Source: an uncultured Fenollaria sp.
Lineage (GTDB): Bacteria > Bacillota > Clostridia > Tissierellales > Peptoniphilaceae
Direction of reading: 5' to 3'
Assembly (NCBI RefSeq): GCF_946221515.1
Contig: NZ_CAMJVK010000010.1
Location: 1-38,001 of the forward strand
DNA: 38,001 nucleotides
Both the position numbers and the translations under genes were made by a program. Positions 32,101-38,001 of this stretch are shown here, piece after piece (within the stretch, counting starts at the first letter, position 1; each line of letters opens with the position of its first letter). The notes under the pieces are model-generated. The model searched no databases and was not told the origin of the DNA. It was given only the letters and a program-made list of their open reading frames with translations.

Positions 32101-32656
32101 CTCTCTTTATCTCGTAAGTGTAGACAAATGACAAAAGCTCCTTGCCATCTTGTCTAAACTCATCTTGATGTTCTATGTATTCTTCTCTAGTCTTGTCAAT
32201 GTCTTGAATGTTGTATGTATCTAAGTAATAGGCCTTCTTCGTAAAGCCTAGCTTTTTATATAAGTGTATGGCCTTCTCATTAAAGGCGTTTACGTCCAGC
32301 CATATACTTCTCATCTTTAAATCAGTGAAAGCATAAGTCAAAAATTCTTCTAGTATCTTATAGCCATGACCATGGTTTTGCCATGCCACATCCATAACTA
32401 TGGAAAGTTCTGCGCTTCTTAATATATAATTTATCTTTTTTAAACCGATGTAGGCAATGGCCTTGTCATCATGATAAATGGCGAAGTAGCGTTTAAAGAA
32501 GCCCTTCTTCGTCTTGAGCCAAGCTTTTACTTCCCAGTCCTCTTCATAGATGAAATCGTAATCGTTTAAGAGGTAGTAGTTGCCTCGCTCCCAGCCTCTA
32601 AACCTGTAGGCGTCTTCGAGCTCGAGTGGCTTTATCCTATAGTCATTATCCTTCAT
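32066..32656 (-). CDS. GNAT-family N-acetyltransferase
   Basis: Transfers an acetyl group from acetyl-CoA to an unknown amine. The 196 residues show the GNAT fold: AYRFRGWERGNYYLLND at the front, AIYHDDKAIAYIGLKKIN (beta strands 2-3), ELSIVMDVAWQNHGHGYKILEEFLTYAF, which contains the pyrophosphate-binding loop, and SIWLDVNAFNEKAIHLYKKLGFTKKAYY at the end of the domain. The C-terminal 50 residues are an extension rich in charged residues. The ATG at 32656 overlaps the dnaB stop by 11 bases; an upstream in-frame ATG would lie deep inside dnaB. Its target, possibly a ribosomal or replication protein, is not known. Confidence 0.82.
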   Translation of the reverse strand: MKDNDYRIKPLELEDAYRFRGWERGNYYLLNDYDFIYEEDWEVKAWLKTKKGFFKRYFAIYHDDKAIAYIGLKKINYILRSAELSIVMDVAWQNHGHGYKILEEFLTYAFTDLKMRSIWLDVNAFNEKAIHLYKKLGFTKKAYYLDTYNIQDIDKTREEYIEHQDEFRQDGKELLSFVYTYEIKRGEFFELHAREI

Positions 32657-33977
32657 AAGCCTTGTTCGAAACGTCAAAGAACCTTGTGTACTCATCCTTC
32701 CAGATTAAGTTAACCACGCCAATAGGACCGTTTCTGTGCTTCGAAACAATCACTTCTGCTAGATTTGGATTTTCTGTCTCTTTATTATAAACGTAGTCTC
32801 TGTAAAGGAACATAACTATGTCGGCATCTTGCTCTATGGCACCTGACTCTCTAAGGTCAGATAGCTTTGGTCTCTTGTCTGGTCTTTGCTCCAAGGCTCT
32901 CGATAGCTGTGAAAGTGCTAGTACTGGTACATCCAGCTCCTTCGCTATGGCCTTAAGGCCTCTTGATATTTGTGAAATTTCTTGAACTCTATTCTCAATC
33001 CTTTCGCCAGTCGTCATAAGCTGTAAGTAGTCGATAACAACTAGGTCTAGGCCTTCTTCCATCTTAAGTCGTCTTAGTTTTGCCTTTAGCTCTATTAGGG
33101 AAATGGCTGCCGTGTCATCGATATGAAGACTATACTTTGATAGTTCATTCGATGCAGTAATCAGATTGACAAGGTCTTGGCCTTCAAGCTCGCCCTTAAA
33201 TAGACTCGATAAATTCATTTGTGCGAACGAGGCTAATATTCTTTGACCGATTTGCGTCTTACTCATTTCAAGTGAAAACATAGCGACCTTCTTGCCAGCC
33301 TTTGCCGCGTTTACAGCAAGGTTAACCGCAAGAGCTGTCTTACCCATAGATGGTCTCGCCGCTAATAGTACTAAATCTGACTTTTGGAAGCCGCCTAATA
33401 AGGAGTTAAGATCAGTAAAGCCTGTAGTTACACCGCTTAGCTCGCCTCTGTTTTGAACCCTCTTCATAATTGTTTGAACTGTATCGCTCATAATTACATC
33501 AAGAGCAGTTAATGAGTTTCTTAGACCTCCTTGAGAGATTTCAAAAAGTCCTTTCTCTGCCTTTTCAAGAACGTTCTTAGCAGGCGATTTATCTTCAAGC
33601 GACAAAGCCTTGATTTCATCTGAAAATTCTGCAAGGCTCCTAAGTATAGACTTTTCCTTAAGTATATCTATATAAGTATCTTGGTTTGAGCTAAGTCCTT
33701 CGTTGTTTGCATAGATGCTCGCAATGTACTTTATTGTCTCAGCATCAACATTCTCACTCGTTTCAAGCGTCTCTGTTACTGTCAATAGGTCTATGGGTTT
33801 GTTTAAAGAGAATAAAGTCCTAATCGCATTGAATATCTTTCTGTGAAGATCATTATAAAAATCTCCTTCGTTAAGTCCTTCAATGGCCTTGACAGCAGCA
33901 GTCTTATTTTGCATAGCATTAGCTAAAACTTCCTGCTCAACTATTAAGTTGTTAGGTAATTCTCTTAAAACTTCCAT
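32646..33977 (-). CDS. dnaB: Replicative DNA helicase DnaB
   Basis: Hexameric helicase that unwinds DNA at the replication fork. The N-terminal domain starts with LPNNLIVEQEVLANAMQN and includes DFYNDLHRKIFNAIRTLF. The RecA-like motor has Walker A AARPSMGKTALAVNLA, LEMSKTQIGQRILAS, Walker B LVVIDYLQLM and LRESGAIEQDADIVMFLYRD. At 443 residues it is of normal length with no intein. GGGGAG precedes the ATG at 33977. It follows rplI by nine bases, the same arrangement as in Bacillus (yybS-gdpP-rplI-dnaC). Note that Bacillus names this helicase DnaC. Confidence 0.97.
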   Translation of the reverse strand: MEVLRELPNNLIVEQEVLANAMQNKTAAVKAIEGLNEGDFYNDLHRKIFNAIRTLFSLNKPIDLLTVTETLETSENVDAETIKYIASIYANNEGLSSNQDTYIDILKEKSILRSLAEFSDEIKALSLEDKSPAKNVLEKAEKGLFEISQGGLRNSLTALDVIMSDTVQTIMKRVQNRGELSGVTTGFTDLNSLLGGFQKSDLVLLAARPSMGKTALAVNLAVNAAKAGKKVAMFSLEMSKTQIGQRILASFAQMNLSSLFKGELEGQDLVNLITASNELSKYSLHIDDTAAISLIELKAKLRRLKMEEGLDLVVIDYLQLMTTGERIENRVQEISQISRGLKAIAKELDVPVLALSQLSRALEQRPDKRPKLSDLRESGAIEQDADIVMFLYRDYVYNKETENPNLAEVIVSKHRNGPIGVVNLIWKDEYTRFFDVSNKAYEG

Positions 33978-33986
33978 AGTACTCCC

Positions 33987-34430
33987 CTATATACTTATAT
34001 TAACTCTTAAATTAGCTGTGATTTGTGGATATAGTCTTAGAACGACAGTATATACACCTGCTTGTTTGATATTTTCCTTCATCTCTATCTTTCTTTTGTC
34101 AATGTCTAGGCCAAATTCTTCAAGTAAAGCCTTTTGTATGTCTTGTGAAGTAACTGCGCCAAATAATTTGCCAGTTGCTCCGCCTTCAGCCTTCATCTTT
34201 AAGGCTTTCTTTTCTATATCTGCTTTGATTGCATTTGCTTCTTTAGTCTCTTGTTCTATCTTAGCCTTTAGTTCAGCTTGCTCTTCCTTCCATTGCTTAA
34301 CGTTCTCATCTGTTGCTTCTAGAGCAAGTTTCTTTGGAAATAAGAAGTTTCTCGCATAACCGTCCTTGCTATTAACCATTTCACCTTTTTTGCCAAGGCC
34401 CTTAACGTCTTCTATAAGTATAACTTTCAT
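33987..34430 (-). CDS. rplI: Ribosomal protein L9
   Basis: A long two-domain protein of the large ribosomal subunit that binds 23S rRNA near the L1 stalk. The N-terminal domain has the diagnostic MKVILIEDVKGLGKKGE and DGYARNFLFPKKLA, followed by the long connecting helix and a C-terminal domain with GKLFGAVTSQDIQKAL. At 147 residues it is of normal size. The start overlaps the gdpP stop by one base (TAATG), so L9 synthesis is coupled to GdpP. Confidence 0.97.
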   Translation of the reverse strand: MKVILIEDVKGLGKKGEMVNSKDGYARNFLFPKKLALEATDENVKQWKEEQAELKAKIEQETKEANAIKADIEKKALKMKAEGGATGKLFGAVTSQDIQKALLEEFGLDIDKRKIEMKENIKQAGVYTVVLRLYPQITANLRVNISI

Positions 34431-36439
34431 TATTTAACACCTTCTTCTTTCTTAGATTCATTTTCTTCGTCTTTATATTCTTTTATTTTTCTCTTTAGTT
34501 CTTCAACAGCCAAATCAACTGACAAGTCTATCCTAGTTGCTGCTTGATTCAAGTGTCCGCCGCCACCAAGCTTTTCCATAATCAATTGTACGCTTATCTC
34601 ACCAAGTGATCTTGCTGATACGTGCGTTTCGTTATTTGAGATCTTAACCGCAACGAAAGATGCCTTCATGCCATTGATGCTTAGCATCTCATCAGCCGCT
34701 TGTGCCGCTATAAGTATTGAGTTGTCAACCTTATCTTCAAGTATACCGATGATAGTATCGTCCATAAATATTTCTGACTGTCTAACTATGTCAGCCCTAT
34801 TCTTAATAACTAAGTAATCCTCTTTAAAGTACTTCTTAACTACTTCTGGGTCAGCTCCGAACCTTCTAAGCATAGATGCTGCCTCGAATGTCCTTACGCC
34901 AGTTTGAACAGTGAAGTTCTTTGTATCAACAGTGATGCCCGCAAGTAACGCCTCTGCCTCGAATTTACTTAAAACTACATTGTCAGTCATATATGTGAAT
35001 AGCTCTGTAACAAGCTCAGACGTACTCGATGCATATGGCTCTAAGAAGACAAGTTCAGTCGATTCAATAAACTCGCCACTTCTTCTATGGTGGTCAATTA
35101 CTACTCTGTCCTTTATTTGATCGACTAAGTCTGGTGCCTCGGAGATGGACTTCTTGTGGTGATCGACAACTATCAGTAAAGTCTTGTCATCGATTAAGCC
35201 AATAAGTTCCCCCTCAGGCTTTACAACACCCTTTAGGCTTTCTTCTTCATTTATCCTTGCCATGATATTTCTAATACTCATATTCACCGAGTTAAGTGCG
35301 ATATAAGCAGTTTTGCCTCTCATTCTAACAAGCTTCACTACGCCGATGGCTGAGCCGATCGCGTCCATGTCCGCATTTTTGTGAGGCATGATAATTACGT
35401 TTGATGCATCATCAATAAGTGATCTAAGCGCGCCCCCAACGACTCTTGCCTTAACCTTAGTAGTTTTTTCAACAGCCTTCGACTTTCCGCCAAAGTACTC
35501 ATAATTGTGCCCTCTTCTAAGAACAGCTTGGTCACCACCTCTACCTAAAGCTATGTCCATAGTGTTTCTAGCGATTTCGTATTGCTCAAGAGGCGTCTCT
35601 CCATCAGTAGTCGCCGCAATTGAAAGAGTTAGTGGTATTATGCTTTGTACCTTTAAATCACGAACCTTGTCAAGTATATCAAACTTCTTTTGTATAATCT
35701 TTTGAAGATTTTCATTATTTGCAATTATTAAATATCTGTCGTCATCATATTTTCTAACAGTCGCATCATAGCCATTGAAGTAGTTAATAATTTCAGTCTC
35801 AACATTACCAGTTATAGTCGCTCTAAGGCTGTCTTCAACACTGCTTTTAACTTCATCAAGGTTATCGATATAAAGAAGTATAGTCGCTATCTTTTCCTTG
35901 TCAATAGTGTCCTTCGCTTCTTTAAGGTCAGTTCTGTTAATCCAGTAAAGAAGAAGCATCTCTCCATCCTTACTGTCTTTCGATTTTACCTTATTCACAT
36001 AAACTTGATAATAATTATCTCTGTATAATATCTTTAAAGGCTCATCGCCTGCTCCTAATATCTCATTAAGATTTAGTGATGATATAGCGTCAAGTATGTT
36101 GTTCTCTGGCTCATCTTCAATTTCTAGCATCTTTATAAATTTACTGTTATACCAGTTAATTTCACCGTCTTGCTTAATTATAACCATAGGGAACGGCATC
36201 TTGAACACCGCTTGCTTTGTCAATGAGTCTATGGTCTCCTCGATATTTTCAAAGTTCTTTTGTCTAAGTGTAGTTTGGTCTTCAAAGTTTTGTAAAAACC
36301 TAATGTGCAGTGAGACAAAGATGACAAGTGCGATAAAGCCGATGATGATGTTTAGTATCATGAGCATTATGACAAGAACTAGCTCAAAAATTACCTCTAT
36401 TAAATTTTCTTTAACGTATGCTTCGATTTTTTTGAACAT
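34430..36439 (-). CDS. gdpP: Cyclic di-AMP phosphodiesterase GdpP
   Basis: Breaks down c-di-AMP, the signal made by CdaA. The 669 residues follow the GdpP plan: two membrane helices (about 15-55), a PAS-like domain (about 75-170) and a degenerate GGDEF domain (about 180-305). A DHH domain follows with NADMDAIGSAIG, VDHHKKS and VIDHHRRSG, and then a DHHA1 domain ending GGGGHLNQAATRI. The metal-binding Asp and His residues of the DHH domain are all present, so it should be active. The ATG at 36439 is chosen because AGGGGTG is six bases in front; a GTG at 36448 lies inside the upstream gene. It overlaps rplI by one base. Confidence 0.95.
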   Translation of the reverse strand: MFKKIEAYVKENLIEVIFELVLVIMLMILNIIIGFIALVIFVSLHIRFLQNFEDQTTLRQKNFENIEETIDSLTKQAVFKMPFPMVIIKQDGEINWYNSKFIKMLEIEDEPENNILDAISSLNLNEILGAGDEPLKILYRDNYYQVYVNKVKSKDSKDGEMLLLYWINRTDLKEAKDTIDKEKIATILLYIDNLDEVKSSVEDSLRATITGNVETEIINYFNGYDATVRKYDDDRYLIIANNENLQKIIQKKFDILDKVRDLKVQSIIPLTLSIAATTDGETPLEQYEIARNTMDIALGRGGDQAVLRRGHNYEYFGGKSKAVEKTTKVKARVVGGALRSLIDDASNVIIMPHKNADMDAIGSAIGVVKLVRMRGKTAYIALNSVNMSIRNIMARINEEESLKGVVKPEGELIGLIDDKTLLIVVDHHKKSISEAPDLVDQIKDRVVIDHHRRSGEFIESTELVFLEPYASSTSELVTELFTYMTDNVVLSKFEAEALLAGITVDTKNFTVQTGVRTFEAASMLRRFGADPEVVKKYFKEDYLVIKNRADIVRQSEIFMDDTIIGILEDKVDNSILIAAQAADEMLSINGMKASFVAVKISNNETHVSARSLGEISVQLIMEKLGGGGHLNQAATRIDLSVDLAVEELKRKIKEYKDEENESKKEEGVK

Positions 36440-36440
36440 T

Positions 36441-37340
36441 TTACGCACCCCTTATCCTTGTAGTTCCATCAATAAAGCCGAATATAATATTCATGAAAAA
36501 CATAATTCCTACAAAAAATATTGAAAATGCAAAGTAAAAATTTGCCGCCGTCTTCTTTTTGTAGCGTATCTTTAATAAGAACATTACAAAGGATAGACCC
36601 TGTATAGCAAAACTCATGAATATCATCAATGATATATTGTCAACTATAAGCTGATTTATTCCTAAATTTGTTAGCATAAATATGACTAATATTGCTAGCA
36701 TTAAGTAAAATGCTGATTTCTTTAGCTTCAAAGCCTCTAAGAATGGCTCTGTTATATTGACGTCGCCTCTTTTTCTGATTATATAATGAGGCAGTTTTAA
36801 AGCTATGAAGGCCGATACAAAAGCTAGTAAAAACACAGTGCTTGCTAAGTATTTCTTAAACTCTTGATAAGCCATCACAACCATGTCCTTGTCAAAGACA
36901 AGGTCGCCCTCGTAAGAGCTCACGAGCTCCATCTGCTTATCGAGTCTTGCGTTGAACGCGTCGATGAGATTTACATCGAAAAACTCTCTTAAAACTATTA
37001 TATATATTATACTCGAGACAACCAAAGTTAGTGTCATAGCTATAAGCAGCTTGTCGCCCCTCATATTATTTTTAATCAGCTTAACCGCAATTATTAAGAA
37101 TGGCAGTCCAAGTATGGCCTTTTCAAATATGAAGACCGGCTCTAAAAATATTGCCAAGACGCCAAGTGAAGCCATGTAAAGATATATGGAACTGTAGTCT
37201 TTATTCGCGATTGAGTTCATTAGGTAAGCACCAAGCACAAGTGGCATCGCAAACACGCCTAGGTACCTAGTTAATAACATGGTCAAAGTTAGTATTACGA
37301 ATGTTATGGCCGTCTCAAGATTTTTATTCTCTATCTGCAT
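36441..37340 (-). CDS. YybS-like (DUF2232) membrane protein
   Basis: A 299-residue integral membrane protein with about eight hydrophobic segments and no catalytic motif I recognise. The sequence style, length and position immediately before gdpP and rplI match the YybS/DUF2232 family. Its function is unknown, although the constant association with gdpP suggests a role linked to c-di-AMP or osmotic balance (inference). The start overlaps the pyrE stop as TAATG, and the stop is one base before the gdpP ATG. One large loop (about residues 115-165) probably lies outside the membrane. Confidence 0.8.
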   Translation of the reverse strand: MQIENKNLETAITFVILTLTMLLTRYLGVFAMPLVLGAYLMNSIANKDYSSIYLYMASLGVLAIFLEPVFIFEKAILGLPFLIIAVKLIKNNMRGDKLLIAMTLTLVVSSIIYIIVLREFFDVNLIDAFNARLDKQMELVSSYEGDLVFDKDMVVMAYQEFKKYLASTVFLLAFVSAFIALKLPHYIIRKRGDVNITEPFLEALKLKKSAFYLMLAILVIFMLTNLGINQLIVDNISLMIFMSFAIQGLSFVMFLLKIRYKKKTAANFYFAFSIFFVGIMFFMNIIFGFIDGTTRIRGA

Positions 37341-38001
37341 TATCTTTCCTTATAAGTATCAAGATGCTTCATGATCTTTGCGTACATCTCTTCGTCTATA
37401 TATACTTTGCCATCTATCTCTTTATTTCTTAAGTAATCAGCGATGAACTTTATATCAAGTATCGAATAAACTTTAACGCCATAGTCGTCTTCAAGCTCGT
37501 GAATAGCTGACTTGTCGCCAGTACCTCTCTCCATCCTATTAACAGAGATGATTAGAGCCTTAACTTTTGCGTCGTAGTTTTTAAGTATATCGATGGACTC
37601 TCTAACAGCAGTTCCCGCAGTGATTACGTCCTCGATAATTACTACATCAGAGTCAGCACTTGGAGTCTCTCCAACAAATATACCTTTTTCACCGTGATCC
37701 TTTGCTTCTTTTCTGTTAAATGAGTAACCGATCTCAAGGCCATAGTTCTTGTAAAGACTTACAGCACAAGAAACTACTAGCGGTATGCCCTTATATGCTG
37801 GGCCAAATAGCAAAGGCTTATCTAGTTTAATATTGTCCATGTAAGCTTTGGCATAAAAGTCGCCAAGTTTAGCTATCTCTTCAGAATTATTGAAAAATCC
37901 AGTGTTTATAAAGTATGGACTCATCCTTCCAGACTTAGTCTTGAAGTCGCCAAACTTTAAAACATCCGATTTAAGCATTAAATGTATAAAATCTTCTTTG
38001 T
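37340..38001 (-). CDS. pyrE: Orotate phosphoribosyltransferase, 5' end just outside the window
   Basis: Attaches phosphoribose to orotate in pyrimidine synthesis. The PRPP-binding motif is VVIIEDVITAGTAVRES, and the N-terminal signature LKFGDFKTKSGRMSPYFIN is present. The first methionine in frame is at 37978, but the frame stays open to the window edge and reads KEDFIHL before it. This resembles the usual first residues of PyrE, so the true start is probably a few codons beyond the right edge and the Met at 37978 is internal. About 220 residues are visible. No other pyr gene is seen. Its stop overlaps the YybS-like start. Confidence 0.9.
   Translation of the reverse strand, partial: KEDFIHLMLKSDVLKFGDFKTKSGRMSPYFINTGFFNNSEEIAKLGDFYAKAYMDNIKLDKPLLFGPAYKGIPLVVSCAVSLYKNYGLEIGYSFNRKEAKDHGEKGIFVGETPSADSDVVIIEDVITAGTAVRESIDILKNYDAKVKALIISVNRMERGTGDKSAIHELEDDYGVKVYSILDIKFIADYLRNKEIDGKVYIDEEMYAKIMKHLDTYKER

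Noticed and set aside
33883..34359. Plus-strand frame of 158 residues across rplI and dnaB
   Set aside because: Antisense to two essential, clearly recognised genes and without a binding site.

Overview
The window looks like chromosomal DNA of a low-GC Gram-positive anaerobe. The gene set is typical of Firmicutes: AddAB rather than RecBCD, a DnaD/DnaI-type helicase-loading pair, GdpP with a YybS-like partner next to rplI and dnaB, and CdaA. The style of the proteins suggests Tissierellia/Peptoniphilaceae, but that placement is an inference. Coding density is very high, almost every gene is on the minus strand, and no stretch over 300 bases lacks a gene. I saw no rRNA, tRNA, CRISPR array or insertion sequence.

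Reading along the minus strand from the right edge, 38001-28825 is one long operon-like run: pyrE (5' end outside the window), a YybS-like membrane protein, gdpP, rplI, dnaB, a GNAT acetyltransferase, a DnaD-like protein, a DnaI-like loader and serS. A lone plus-strand flavin reductase gene (28107-28622) follows. Then come a two-gene chromate transporter, pta and folA (27991-25460), ending at a strong terminator.

From 25342 to 18929 lies a complete type I restriction-modification locus in the order hsdM, hsdS, an orphan third target-recognition half, hsdR, with a terminator at each side. This is the most interesting region. HsdS ends at a run of nine G (coding strand). Losing one G would fuse the 385-residue, two-domain HsdS to the downstream half-subunit, which has no start codon of its own, giving a 601-residue protein with three recognition domains. 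The same hsdS carries three perfect 12-bp repeats (Glu-Leu-Gln-Ser) in its central spacer. That arrangement resembles the EcoR124-type repeats that set the spacing of the recognition site. The locus therefore has two independent, slippage-prone ways to change DNA specificity.

18851-16976 holds a nitrilase-family hydrolase, a Nim-like flavoprotein and an AlkD-like DNA glycosylase. At 16313-16936 is a plus-strand membrane protein with only the LysM-like part of MltG. From 16223 to 6397 runs another operon-like series: RluA-family pseudouridine synthase, addB, addA, response regulator, histidine kinase and a lipoprotein. addB contains an unusual in-frame minisatellite of six 18-bp units.

The left part has a small membrane protein, the plus-strand pair recX and a GIY-YIG gene, and a cell-wall module (FHA protein, SEDS glycosyltransferase, class B penicillin-binding protein). 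pepF and the first 87 codons of cdaA complete it. Synthesis (CdaA) and breakdown (GdpP) of c-di-AMP are thus both encoded here, at opposite ends. Many neighbouring genes overlap as TAATG or ATGA, implying translational coupling. Several promoters share an extended -10 motif and place the start codon only 16-20 bases after it.
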